From positions 62,001 through 126,000 of the forward strand of contig JAUZRQ010000014.1 in assembly GCA_030950365.1 (NCBI GenBank): 64,000 nt of DNA, in the 5' to 3' direction. This stretch comes from Candidatus Zhuqueibacterota bacterium. GTDB taxonomy: Bacteria; Zhuqueibacterota; Zhuqueibacteria; Zhuqueibacterales; Geothermadaptataceae. This document shows, in pieces, positions 44,954-54,172 of this stretch (the first letter of the stretch is position 1; each line of letters starts with the position of its first letter). Below the pieces are notes generated by a model. It was given only the letters and a program-made list of their open reading frames with translations, was not told where the DNA came from and did not search any database. The translations under genes were made by a program, and so were the position numbers.

Positions 44954-46273
44954 CTATTGCCGTTTCTTGCGTTTTTTTCTGGTTTGCCGAAGGTATTCCA
45001 CAATATCCCGGCGGCGGCTGAGAATACCGCTGACACTGACGCCGATGCTTCGGTGCACGAAATAGGTCACCAGCAGCGCCAGCAATCCAATGGAGATCAG
45101 CGATGCGACCGCCGCGCCGGTGATGCCGAAAAAGTGAATCAGCGCTACGTTCAGCACCAGGCTGGACACCGTGGCCACCATCCGGGACACAAATGCCTGC
45201 CGCGCCGCCCCAATGCCGAACAGCACGCCCTCGCCGATGGTCTGCCAGCCGATGACCAGTCCCAGCAAACTGAAAAGGCGCAGCAGGTTCGCGCCGCCCG
45301 GATATTTACCCGCCAGGATCACATCGTAGAAAAAATCCGCGGCCAGAATCAAAAAAATCATCATGGCAAAAAGGATGATATTGGCATAGAACACGCCTTT
45401 TTCGTACAGGTTCTTGATGTCGTGCTGCCGGCGCTCGGCATGCAACCGGGCAAACGCCGGAAATGCCACCAGCGTCACAGCCTGTTTGAAAATATCATAC
45501 AGCCGCAAAAACAATTTCACCGTGCCGAACAGCGCCAGCGCGCGGACGCCCAGCATGGCGGAAATGATGTAATTATCGGCGCGATCGTAAATGGTGGCGC
45601 TGACACCGGCGCCAAAGGCATACTGCCCGAAACGCGCCATTTTGCCCAACAGCTTGCCATCGATGCGAAAACCGGGTAGGATGTGCCGGCGCGCGCTCCA
45701 GAAGCCGACCGCGGTTGAGCAGGCATAGGCAACCACGTTGATGTTCAGCAGGGTGGCTGCCGTATCCAGCCGCTGTTCGATGATATACCAGAGAATGATC
45801 GTAATGTTGAACGCATAATAGGTGAAATCGACCCAGAAGATGCGATTGATCTCATGCGTGGCGCGAAAGATTTCATTGGCGAACAATTTACCGAAGGCAG
45901 CCAAAAAAAGCAAGGGTACAAAATACGCAAGCTGCTCGAAATGTTGGCTTTTAAAGAAGACGCTCACGGGCACCCGAAAAAACCAGATGCCCGCCGCCAT
46001 GAGCGCGAAAAAAAACAGCACCAGAATTAACGCATTGGTCTGCAGCGCCAGCCGGTCATCGGTTTCATAAAAATATTTAACGTAGGGCGCCATACCCCAG
46101 GAAAACGACAGATGCGACAGGATGAGAAAGGTGTACTGGACAAACAGGTAATCGCCGAATTCGACATCGGGCAGAATACGGATAACCAGCAGCAGAAACA
46201 CCCCGAAGGCGGCCACCAATCCCTTGTCGGCCACAGTCCAGAAGCCTTTTTCCAGATGACGACTGAGCTGCAT
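44954..46273 (-). CDS. Polysaccharide flippase (Wzx/MATE-like)
   Basis: The 439-aa inner-membrane protein has 12 or more hydrophobic segments and typical oligosaccharide flippase features, such as VEFGDYLFVQYTFLIL near the start and the YDRADNYIISAMLGVRALALFG loop near the middle. It would move lipid-linked glycan units to the periplasm. Its ATG directly follows the TGA of the GT2 gene, so translation is coupled. The C-terminal tail is strongly basic. Confidence 0.88.
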   Translation of the reverse strand: MQLSRHLEKGFWTVADKGLVAAFGVFLLLVIRILPDVEFGDYLFVQYTFLILSHLSFSWGMAPYVKYFYETDDRLALQTNALILVLFFFALMAAGIWFFRVPVSVFFKSQHFEQLAYFVPLLFLAAFGKLFANEIFRATHEINRIFWVDFTYYAFNITIILWYIIEQRLDTAATLLNINVVAYACSTAVGFWSARRHILPGFRIDGKLLGKMARFGQYAFGAGVSATIYDRADNYIISAMLGVRALALFGTVKLFLRLYDIFKQAVTLVAFPAFARLHAERRQHDIKNLYEKGVFYANIILFAMMIFLILAADFFYDVILAGKYPGGANLLRLFSLLGLVIGWQTIGEGVLFGIGAARQAFVSRMVATVSSLVLNVALIHFFGITGAAVASLISIGLLALLVTYFVHRSIGVSVSGILSRRRDIVEYLRQTRKKRKKRQ

Positions 46274-47245
46274 TCAGCCTCCTGCATCGTTCGATTGCGA
46301 CCGGGACGGCAGCACGGCGCGAACCAGGGCGCGGATCGCCTGCCAGTTGCCGCGTATGGCCAGCCAGAATACCACCCGCATGGCCTCGATGGTCATGAAA
46401 ACCGGGATGGTCAGCCAGTGATACCAGCGAGCGTGCTTCCAGAAAAATTTCAGCATGCTGCGAACTTTATGGAACACCTTGAATCCCGTGAGGCCCTCCG
46501 GGGTTCTCGGCCCCCCGGAACTGGATGAAATCTTGTGCCAGATTTTCGCCTTCGGTTCATACACCAGCCGGAAACCTGCCTGCCGGGCGCGGAAGCTCCA
46601 ATCCACATCTTCGCCGTAAATGTAGTACGATTCGTCCAGCAGGCCGATGGTCTCAATGCAGGCGCGTCGGACCAGCACACAGCAGCCGGTAATGTAATCG
46701 ACATCCCGTGGCTGGTCGAACTGGCCGCGGTCCTCCTGTCGCAGACCATGATGCCAGATGCGGCCGCGCCACAAATCCACTCCGCCGCCGACGAACCACA
46801 ACCGGTCAGCCGGTTCGGCGTAGTAGATTTTGCCCCCCACCATGCCGATGGCCGGGTCGCTTTCCGCGCGATTCACAAGATGCCGCAAAAACTCCGCATC
46901 GACCAGCGTATCGTTATTCAGCAGCAGCACGTAATCGGCGCCCTCCTGCAGCGCCAGTTGCATGCTCTGATTGTTGGCGCGGGCAAATCGCTCGTTGTGC
47001 TCATTGCGGATCAGCCTCACCTCCGGGAAGCGGCGACGGATGGCCTCGACACTGCCGTCGCTGGAGCCGTTATCCACCACCACGATGGTTTTGTTGGCAT
47101 AATTCACCTGCTGTAGCGATTCGAGGCAGGCCAGGGTATCCGCTTTGCCGTTCCAGTTTACCAGAAGGATGAACACGCGCGGCTCGGAAACCGGTTCAGT
47201 CGCAGCTCCGGCTCTCGTTGCGGATGTTGTATCTGAGGCAGTCAT
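46274..47245 (-). CDS. GT2-family glycosyltransferase
   Basis: This 323-aa GT-A transferase of family 2 has VFILLVNWNGKADTLACLESL at the start, the first acidic site in VVVDNGSSDGSVEAI, the metal-binding region LLLNNDTLVD and the late GEDVDWSFRAR. A C-terminal amphipathic or membrane segment is likely. The order resembles rhamnosyl- or other dTDP-sugar transferases (WbbL-like), but the sugar is not decided. Its ATG overlaps the stop of the GT4 gene by four bases. Confidence 0.92.
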   Translation of the reverse strand: MTASDTTSATRAGAATEPVSEPRVFILLVNWNGKADTLACLESLQQVNYANKTIVVVDNGSSDGSVEAIRRRFPEVRLIRNEHNERFARANNQSMQLALQEGADYVLLLNNDTLVDAEFLRHLVNRAESDPAIGMVGGKIYYAEPADRLWFVGGGVDLWRGRIWHHGLRQEDRGQFDQPRDVDYITGCCVLVRRACIETIGLLDESYYIYGEDVDWSFRARQAGFRLVYEPKAKIWHKISSSSGGPRTPEGLTGFKVFHKVRSMLKFFWKHARWYHWLTIPVFMTIEAMRVVFWLAIRGNWQAIRALVRAVLPSRSQSNDAGG

Positions 47246-48387
47246 GATCGGGACGTTTGCTCGCGTTTCAGGCGATGGTACAGGGCCAGCAAGGCGTCGG
47301 CAAATACCGGCCAGCTATATCGCTTTTTGCGCTTCTGCATGTTTTGCGAAAACGGCTCGCGCAAGTGGGCGGAAAAATAATCTCGAACCATCGCGGCCAA
47401 AAGCTCCGGATCGGTGCGCGGTAGCACCAGCCCGGTGACGCCGTGCTCCACCATTTCCGCCAGTCCGCCGACATCGGTCACGATGGCCGGCAGATGGTAG
47501 TGATAGGCAATCTGCATGATGCCGCTTTGCGTGGCGGAACGGTACGGCAGCACCAGCACATCGGCCGCGGAAAAATAAGCAGGAACCTCGGGATCAGGGA
47601 TATAATCCAGCACCAGCCGCACCCGGGAATGCAATCGGTAATCATCGATGATCTGCTGGTACGGTTTGAAATCGCCGTACACCTCGCCGGCCACCAGCAG
47701 CCAGTAGTCTGACGGCAATCGTGTCAGGGCCTTTAACGCCAGATCAAGCCCTTTGTATTTGCGAATGAAGCCAAAAAAAAGCAGCACCTTTTTGTCTTGC
47801 GGAATGCCCAGTTTCTGCCGCGCCTCTGCCTTGGGCATGGGCGCCGGGAAGTGATCGTACACCGGATGCGGTTGCAGCACATACTGCGCGCCGCGCTTGT
47901 AATAGTTCAGCTCCGCCTCCACGGCGCGGGTCATCACCACAAAGCCATCGTGCCGGTTCAAAAAATAGCGAATTAAGATATCATCCCCGGGACGCCGCTC
48001 ATGCGGCACCACATTATCGAGAATGCTGATGGTGATCACGCCCTGCTTGCGCAAACGGCCGGCCACCGTGCCCAGGGATGGCGCGAAAAACGGCATCCAG
48101 AACCGGGTGACCAGCAGATCCGGCTGCAGTTGCCGCAGCCGGGCGGCGGTGCGGCAATAGGTCCACGGATTGATCGAATCCAGCACCGGCACCGCTTCGA
48201 TCGCGTCTGCCGTATCACCCACGGCGACGTACTGCGTTTTGCCAGGGAACAGCAGTTTGGGATACTGCCGCGTAAACGTAAGCGCATGCACCTCGTGGGC
48301 TTTTTGCAATTCCCGCACGAGTTTGGCGTTGAACTGGGCAATCCCTCCACGAAACGGGTAAAATGTTGACAGGAAGGCGATTTTCAT
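47242..48387 (-). CDS. GT4-family glycosyltransferase
   Basis: This 381-aa GT-B transferase has an N-terminal domain that opens MKIAFLSTFYPFRGGIAQFN with the Gly-rich acceptor loop. In the donor-binding half are LLFFGFIRKYKGLDLALKA, RLVLDYIPDPEVPAYFSAADVLVLPYRSATQSGIM and GLVLPRTDPELL, a GT4 pattern with the EX7E-type region. It is upstream of and overlaps the GT2 gene. It probably acts on a lipid-linked sugar in the cytoplasm. Confidence 0.92.
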   Translation of the reverse strand: MKIAFLSTFYPFRGGIAQFNAKLVRELQKAHEVHALTFTRQYPKLLFPGKTQYVAVGDTADAIEAVPVLDSINPWTYCRTAARLRQLQPDLLVTRFWMPFFAPSLGTVAGRLRKQGVITISILDNVVPHERRPGDDILIRYFLNRHDGFVVMTRAVEAELNYYKRGAQYVLQPHPVYDHFPAPMPKAEARQKLGIPQDKKVLLFFGFIRKYKGLDLALKALTRLPSDYWLLVAGEVYGDFKPYQQIIDDYRLHSRVRLVLDYIPDPEVPAYFSAADVLVLPYRSATQSGIMQIAYHYHLPAIVTDVGGLAEMVEHGVTGLVLPRTDPELLAAMVRDYFSAHLREPFSQNMQKRKKRYSWPVFADALLALYHRLKREQTSRS

Positions 48388-48474
48388 GGTCCAATCCGAA
48401 ATGTTGCCATTTCGGCAAACATGGGAGCCGAAACGTCAAAAGAATTGAAAGAATTCATCCAATCCCGGCCAGAA

Positions 48475-49443
48475 TCAGGCGGCATCTTCAAAGCCGATTT
48501 CATTACGAATGCTGTAATGCAAACTCTCGGCTCGGGATTCGGTGATCATCTCACCCAACAGTCCCAACGAAAATAATTGGATGCCAACGATGACCAGCAA
48601 GATCCCCAGAAACAGCAGCGGCCGGTTGGTCAGGTACTTGTGCAGCACCAGCCGCTCGTAGGCCAGGTATATGTTGATACCGCTGCCGACCAGAAAACTG
48701 AGGAGACCGATGCCGCCGAACAAGTGCAGCGGCCGCTTGACATAGCGTGATAGGAACAGCAGTGAAATCAAATCCAGCAGGCCGGAGAGAAACCGCGATG
48801 GGCCGAATTTGGTCTGCCCATACTTGCGGGCATGATGCTGCACAGCAATTTCGCCGACGCGGAACCCTTCTTCCGCGGCCAGGACCGGAATGAAGCGGTG
48901 CCGTTGCCCATACACCTGCACGCTTTTCACCACCTCGCGCCGGTAGATTTTGAGGCCGCAGTTCATATCATGCAGGTGCACACCTGTGAGAAAGCTAGTC
49001 ACGGCGTTGAAAATCTTCGAGGTGAACCGCTTGATGAATGGATCGCGGCGTTTTTTCTTCCAGCCAGAAACCAGATCGAAGCCGCCCTGTTCCAGCGCCT
49101 GGATGAGATTTTTGATTTCGAACGGATCGTCCTGCAAATCGGCATCCATGGTGATGACGTAATCGCCGCGCGCCCGGCGGAAGCCCTCGGCCAGCGCGGC
49201 CGACTTGCCGAAATTGCGGCGGAATTGCACGATTTTGACCCGCGCATCGGACGCGCGCAGCTCCTGCAGAACCTCAAACGAGCCATCGGTCGAGCCGTCG
49301 TCCACGAAAATGATTTCCACCTCGCCCAAGGGCGGCTCGGCGACCTCCTGCAGGGCCTGCTGAATTTTACCATGCAGCTCGCGCAGCGATTCGGCCTCAT
49401 TCAAAAGCGGAACGATGATCGACAGAGTTCGCTTTTCAGTCAT
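48475..49443 (-). CDS. DPM1-like GT2 transferase with two C-terminal membrane helices
   Basis: The 322-aa protein resembles polyprenyl-phosphate sugar transferases (dolichol-phosphate mannose synthase, ArnC, GtrB). It has SIIVPLLNEAESLRELH, IIFVDDGSTDGSFEVL, DYVITMDADLQDDPFEI and the late HARKYGQTKFGPSRF, then two hydrophobic helices at about 230-300. It would load a sugar onto undecaprenyl phosphate. The start at 49443 has GGAG upstream; the ATG at 49470 overlaps the DUF4292 gene and has no ribosome site. Confidence 0.92.
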   Translation of the reverse strand: MTEKRTLSIIVPLLNEAESLRELHGKIQQALQEVAEPPLGEVEIIFVDDGSTDGSFEVLQELRASDARVKIVQFRRNFGKSAALAEGFRRARGDYVITMDADLQDDPFEIKNLIQALEQGGFDLVSGWKKKRRDPFIKRFTSKIFNAVTSFLTGVHLHDMNCGLKIYRREVVKSVQVYGQRHRFIPVLAAEEGFRVGEIAVQHHARKYGQTKFGPSRFLSGLLDLISLLFLSRYVKRPLHLFGGIGLLSFLVGSGINIYLAYERLVLHKYLTNRPLLFLGILLVIVGIQLFSLGLLGEMITESRAESLHYSIRNEIGFEDAA

Positions 49444-49459
49444 TTCGCTCCGATACGGA

Positions 49460-50254
49460 TTATTTGCCATTCAATTGCACGCGTCGCGCATTTTCCGGGA
49501 CGGTGAACACAAACGCATCGGCTTTGAGTGGCCGGTTGAGCTTGACGCTTTCATAATAGATGGTTAGCCGTTCGCGCGTTTGCGGCCGGAACAGCCGGAT
49601 GATTTGCGGCAGCCACACACCATCGATTTTGCGAAAACGCGAGAAGGTCTGCTTGGCGTGTATTTTTCCCTTCCGGTCAATCAGCAGCGCCTCGGTGACC
49701 ACAAATTTGCCCGGATCGATCTTCTGCACCAGAAAATAATCGCCCCAGGGCCGCGCGAACACGTACTGATTGTCCACCACCTTGACTCTGGTCGAATCAT
49801 CGAATCGGAGTTGAGCGGTTCCGAGGATGGCGTATAAAAGCTGTTCATACGAAAGTTGCATTTCGAACAGAATCAACTGATGCATCTGATCCACCGGGCC
49901 AGTATAATACATATTTTCCAGCGGCGAATAGCTGCTGAAATGCTCGCGATTGGCAAAAAAGAATCCGACTTCCACTCCCAGGATGGCTTTGGCAGTGATG
50001 AACAGCGAATCTGGCTTTTTGACCAAAATTTTCGCATGGCCGGCGAATTGCGCGCCCGGCATCTCCACGATCAGCCGTCCCCTCCCGGTCAGGGTCTGAA
50101 TTTTCTCAAAATTCCGCTGCACCCTGCTGTAAATTTCTTGCGGTGTGATGCGAGTCAGGTCCGCCACCGGCGGCCGGTGCAACAGGGCGCATCCGCTTGC
50201 CTGCCAGCCTATCAACAGCGCCAGCCACAGAACCACGACTGACCGGATCATCAT
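49460..50254 (-). CDS. DUF4292 outer-membrane-type lipoprotein
   Basis: The start at 50254 (or 50251) opens a lipoprotein signal MMIRSVVVLWLALLIGW with lipobox ASGC; the frame can extend to 50335, next to the TPR stop, but that region is not signal-like. The 264-aa protein has the DUF4292 pattern EIYSRVQRNFEKIQTLTGRGRLIVE, KPDSLFI and ENMYYTG, then a long beta-rich part ending YYESVKLNRPLKADAFVFT. The family resembles the LolA/LolB half-barrel that carries lipids. It lies between the TPR lipoprotein and the transferases of the glycan operon. Confidence 0.82.
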   Translation of the reverse strand: MMIRSVVVLWLALLIGWQASGCALLHRPPVADLTRITPQEIYSRVQRNFEKIQTLTGRGRLIVEMPGAQFAGHAKILVKKPDSLFITAKAILGVEVGFFFANREHFSSYSPLENMYYTGPVDQMHQLILFEMQLSYEQLLYAILGTAQLRFDDSTRVKVVDNQYVFARPWGDYFLVQKIDPGKFVVTEALLIDRKGKIHAKQTFSRFRKIDGVWLPQIIRLFRPQTRERLTIYYESVKLNRPLKADAFVFTVPENARRVQLNGK

Positions 50255-50336
50255 GAAAGAATAAAAGGAAGGGAAACGGCTGTGGGTAGGCGCGTCTGCG
50301 GCAATTCTGTTTGTGAACACGGGTGCCCCGGGCATG

Positions 50337-52181
50337 TCAATTTTTGTATAAATTGAGTTTCTTCAACACGGCTTCGCGCTTGTTATCCAGATCATAGGCC
50401 TTCTGCCATGCTTCGACGGCTTCTTGCACCTGACCAAGCTTTTCGTACACATCGCCCAGATGCTCCCAGACTTCGGCGCTGGTGTCCCGAATATCCAGCG
50501 ATTTCTGAATGTACTCGAGCGCTTCGCGGTAGCGCCCCATCTGGTACAGCACCCAGCCTTTGGTATCCAGAAATGCTGGATTGTCCGGCTGCTTTTGCAG
50601 CGCGCGATTGACCAGGTCCAGGGCTTCCTGCAGGCGAATGCCGCGCACGGCGAGGCCGTAGCTAAAATTGTTTTGCAGGATCGGATCGTCCGGGGCGAGC
50701 CGCAAGGCGCGCTCGTAAAGCGAATCGGAGCGGGCGTACTGGCCCAGATCGTTGTAAATGGCCGCCAAGATGCCCATGGCGTTGACATCGGTGGAATCGA
50801 TGCGTAGAGCCATCTCGAAATACGGAATGGCGTCTTCGGTACGGTGCTGCTGGTTTAGAATCAGGCCAAGCAAATAATTGGTAATGAACATCTCCGGCGC
50901 CAGCCGGTGCGCCCGCACCGCCGCACGCTCGGCGCGATCCAGTTGCTGCATCTGAAAATAAGTCTGTCCCAGCATCAGCCAGACTTGCGGATTGCTGGTA
51001 TTCAGCTGCCACACGCGATCCAGCATGGCGTTGGCCTGCTCCAGGCTATCCATGCGCCAGAAAGCCTGCCCGAGCATAATCCAGATTTGCGGCACGTTGG
51101 GGTTTTTGTCCGCGGCCTTTTGCAGAAACTTCGCCGTTTCCTGCCACTTCTGGCCATCGTAGCTGAGCTTGCCGAGATTGTAGTACACGCGCCAGTCATC
51201 AGGATGGCGCTTAACCAGCCACTCGAAAAGCTTCCGGGCTTTCAAGGTATCGCCCTTTTGTAGATACAGATTGCCGAGCTGACTGATTTGCACCAAATCG
51301 CTGGAATCGGCGGCCACGCGCTGCTCGAACATGGCGATGGCGTCATCGATCTGGCCGAGGTCCACCAGCAGATTGGTCATTTCTTCGCGGATATATTGAA
51401 AATCGGGATGGTCTTTGAGGGTCTGGCGGTACCACTCAATGAGGGCCGTGGTGTCTTTTTTGACTTTATAAATTAAGCCGATTTCCACATACGGTTCCTG
51501 GTTGTAGGGATCGCTTTCCACCCAGTTTTTCAGCGTGCGAATGGCGTCATCGTACCGCTTCGCCTGAATATACAACCGCCCGAGCGGCCGCCACACTTCG
51601 GGACCAGCCTGTCCCAGTTCCATCAGCCGCTGAAATTCCTGGATGGCTTTCTGAGTTTCTCCCTTTTGCGCATACAGGGTGGCCAGTCTCCCGCGCAGCT
51701 CGGGGTCGTATGGGGAGAGCCGGGCCAGTCGCTCATAAATTCGCAGCGCGGCATCGTAATCGCGGCGGAATTCATGCAAAATCGCAAGGGTTTCCAGCGC
51801 ATCGCGATTGTCCGGCTCGATGACCAGCGCCTGATTCAGCACCTTAATGGCGCTCTCGATTTTGTGCAGTCGTTGGTAGGCCGTGGCAATGGCAACATAC
51901 AGGCCGACCGAGGTGGAGTCGTACAATTGCGCTTCCTGATAGGCCAGGAGCGCCGCCTGGTAATTGCCCATCAGCTCTTCCAGGGCACCCCGAATCACCA
52001 GATCGACAGCGCGCGGATTGGGTTCTTTTTGCGTCGGAAGGGACTGCACCGGCCTGTCTTTTTCAAGCAGGCCCTGCGAGCCGCCACAGGCTTGCGTCAG
52101 CAAAAGGCCGGCAAGCAAAAGGCCATTCAGAAAAATACGTTTTGCAATGGATTTTTTTTTCATCAAAAGGGGGCCAATCAT
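50337..52181 (-). CDS. TPR-repeat lipoprotein
   Basis: The 614-aa protein consists almost wholly of tetratricopeptide repeats (about 15), recognisable as repeated A-x-x-x-L-x-x-x-P units such as NPAFLDTKGWVLYQMGRYREAL and AEVWEHLGDVYEKLG. Residues 7-35 form a lipoprotein signal with lipobox LTQAC; the start is at Met1 or Met7 (52163). It is the first gene of the leftward glycan operon. TPR lipoproteins often scaffold export or assembly complexes. A good promoter lies 60 nt upstream. Confidence 0.88.
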   Translation of the reverse strand: MIGPLLMKKKSIAKRIFLNGLLLAGLLLTQACGGSQGLLEKDRPVQSLPTQKEPNPRAVDLVIRGALEELMGNYQAALLAYQEAQLYDSTSVGLYVAIATAYQRLHKIESAIKVLNQALVIEPDNRDALETLAILHEFRRDYDAALRIYERLARLSPYDPELRGRLATLYAQKGETQKAIQEFQRLMELGQAGPEVWRPLGRLYIQAKRYDDAIRTLKNWVESDPYNQEPYVEIGLIYKVKKDTTALIEWYRQTLKDHPDFQYIREEMTNLLVDLGQIDDAIAMFEQRVAADSSDLVQISQLGNLYLQKGDTLKARKLFEWLVKRHPDDWRVYYNLGKLSYDGQKWQETAKFLQKAADKNPNVPQIWIMLGQAFWRMDSLEQANAMLDRVWQLNTSNPQVWLMLGQTYFQMQQLDRAERAAVRAHRLAPEMFITNYLLGLILNQQHRTEDAIPYFEMALRIDSTDVNAMGILAAIYNDLGQYARSDSLYERALRLAPDDPILQNNFSYGLAVRGIRLQEALDLVNRALQKQPDNPAFLDTKGWVLYQMGRYREALEYIQKSLDIRDTSAEVWEHLGDVYEKLGQVQEAVEAWQKAYDLDNKREAVLKKLNLYKN

Positions 52182-52237
52182 CGTCGTTATCTATATAAAA
52201 AAACATGAGCTAACGAATTTCGTTTCCCAAAGCAAAA

Positions 52238-52266
52238 AATATAGGACAGTTGTATCCGAATTACAA
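52238..52266 (-). promoter_or_regulatory. Sigma-70-like promoter of the glycan operon
   Basis: Read leftward, TTGTAA (52266-52261) and TATATT (52243-52238) are 17 nt apart, about 60 nt upstream of the TPR gene start. Confidence 0.55.
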
Positions 52267-52582
52267 GCAAAATTTGGGTAACGGCAGAGTTTTTGGCCGG
52301 ATCACTTGCAACGGAACACGCATACCGTTGCGGTATGTCAATCCTAAAGCCTGAAGATTCGGTAGTTGCTTCCAGTCACACTTCGCCTCGTTAAATGATC
52401 GAAACTATTCAGCCCTATCTACAAGCTATAATAGGATCCGCAGCATCGAACGGATTCCATAGTTCCGGAAAGCCCCAAAGGCAGATTGAACGACGGTGTT
52501 CCAAAAGCGGCTAACGGAAATACAGCAAAAGACGACTCCTTTAACGAGCGCAACCGGAACGGGGCAGCTAGTCAGAAATCGC

Positions 52583-52612
52583 TTGACAGGTTCTCGGACT
52601 TTGGCCTATATT
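52583..52612 (+). promoter_or_regulatory. Sigma-70-like promoter of the aminopeptidase operon
   Basis: A perfect TTGACA (52583-52588), an 18-nt spacer and TATATT (52607-52612) lie about 135 nt upstream of the aminopeptidase ATG. It is the best hexamer pair seen in the window. Confidence 0.7.
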
Positions 52613-52745
52613 GAACATTCATTTTCAGCATCGTTGACTGCGGCGCTGCTTATTTCTCAACAACCAGCCAACTGTCAGGAGTCAGGGGGAGATCAAAACG
52701 GATTCGTCAGCGATATTTCTTTCTCCCCTATAGTCAAGGAAACCA

Positions 52746-54146
52746 ATGAGGTCAATGATGACAAAAGGGTTACGCTGGTTTATTCTGTTTTTGCTGTTCG
52801 TTTCCTCGGTTGCCGCTCAAAATTCCACCGAATTGTACCGCGGGCGACGCAAAGCTCTACTCAAAAAAATCGGCCGAAACAATATGGCCATTTTCAAAGC
52901 GGCACCGGTGGCGCGCCGCAACGGCGATGTGGATTACGAATATCGCCAGGACAGTGATTTCTACTATTTGACCGGCTTCGAAGAGCCCGGAGCCATCCTG
53001 GTTCTCAGTCCGCGCGGCATCTATGTCCGCGATGAATCGAAGTTCGTCAAGGAAATCCTATTTTTGCGGCCTCGCGATCCGCACATGGAAATCTGGCAAG
53101 GGTACCGTCTGGGCGTGGAGCGCGCAAAAGAGAAGCTCGGCGTACAGGCCGCTCTGCCCATTGATCGCTTCGAGGATTATCTGACGGCCATTCTCGGAAG
53201 GGTGGATACGCTGTATATCAAAACCAGTCGAGTGAAGCTGGATGAACCACTGAGCAAGGAAATGGAGTTCATCAAACGCGCACGTGAGCGGCTGTACGAT
53301 TTCACGGTGGCGAGCCCGGGCAAGCTTTTAACACCCATGCGCGAAATTAAAAGCGAGGCCGAGCTGGCGTTGTTGCAGAAAGCCATCGACATCACCTGCG
53401 AAGCGCACCGTGAGGCCATGAAGGCCGCCCGGCCGGGCATGTTTGAATACCAGCTTGAAGCGGTTATCGAATACGTGTTCAAGAAAAACGGCAGCGAACG
53501 GCCAGGATTTCCCAGCATCATCGGTTCGGGACCCAACTCCTGCATCTTGCACTACAACACCAACCGCCGGCGCATGCAAAAGGGTGACATGGTGGTGATG
53601 GATATCGGCGCCGAGTATGGTATGTACACCGCCGACGTGACTCGCACCATTCCGGTCAATGGCAAATTCAGTAAGGCCCAGCGCGAGATTTACAACATCG
53701 TGCTGGAAGCGCAAAATGCCGGTATCGCCGCGGCGAAAGTGGGCGCCCCATTCGGCGCGCCCGCACAGGCCGCCGTGCGCAAGGTAGTGGAAGGGCTGAT
53801 CCGGCTCGGCATCCTCAAAGGCGATGTGCAGACCAACATTCAAAACGGCAGATACCGCGCCTTTTTCATGCATGGCACCAGCCATCACATCGGTCTGGAT
53901 GTACACGATGTCAGCACGTACCGACCGCTCAAGCCGAACATGATCATTACGGTGGAGCCTGGCATTTACATTTCCGAAGCGACCGGCCGGGAGCACGGCG
54001 TTCCGAAAAAATATTGGAATATCGGCGTGCGCATCGAGGATGATGTGCTGATCACCGAAGAAGGGCCGAAAATCCTGTCTGCAGGAGCGCCGCGCACCAT
54101 CGAAGCGATCGAAAAAATGATGTCCAAATCTTCAACCATCTTTTAA
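52746..54146 (+). CDS. Exported Xaa-Pro aminopeptidase (M24, PepP-like)
   Basis: This enzyme removes an N-terminal residue before proline. A signal peptide (to about VAAQ, residue 25) places it in the periplasm, unlike cytosolic PepP. The aminopeptidase-P N domain covers about residues 28-160 (DSDFYYLTGFEEPGAILV). The M24 metal ligands appear in order: Asp in MDIGAEYGMYTADVTRT (two Asp), His in HGTSHHIGLDVHD, Glu in VEPGIYI and Glu in RIEDDVLIT. The length of 466 aa is normal. It forms an operon with the Tat-exported hydrolase 26 nt downstream. Confidence 0.93.
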   Translation: MRSMMTKGLRWFILFLLFVSSVAAQNSTELYRGRRKALLKKIGRNNMAIFKAAPVARRNGDVDYEYRQDSDFYYLTGFEEPGAILVLSPRGIYVRDESKFVKEILFLRPRDPHMEIWQGYRLGVERAKEKLGVQAALPIDRFEDYLTAILGRVDTLYIKTSRVKLDEPLSKEMEFIKRARERLYDFTVASPGKLLTPMREIKSEAELALLQKAIDITCEAHREAMKAARPGMFEYQLEAVIEYVFKKNGSERPGFPSIIGSGPNSCILHYNTNRRRMQKGDMVVMDIGAEYGMYTADVTRTIPVNGKFSKAQREIYNIVLEAQNAGIAAAKVGAPFGAPAQAAVRKVVEGLIRLGILKGDVQTNIQNGRYRAFFMHGTSHHIGLDVHDVSTYRPLKPNMIITVEPGIYISEATGREHGVPKKYWNIGVRIEDDVLITEEGPKILSAGAPRTIEAIEKMMSKSSTIF

Positions 54147-54172
54147 CACCAACAGCGTAAAGGGATTCAACC

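Larger units (their letters stand above)
52182..52745. other. Divergent regulatory region with two promoters
   Basis: This 564-nt stretch separates the TPR gene and the rightward aminopeptidase gene, and contains a well-formed promoter for each. The rightward frame at 52496-52957 has no ribosome site and overlaps the aminopeptidase, so it is not called. Confidence 0.5.

Noticed and set aside
52496-52957. 153-codon frame overlapping the aminopeptidase start
   Set aside because: It spans the promoter at 52583 and overlaps the signal peptide of a clear gene in another frame.
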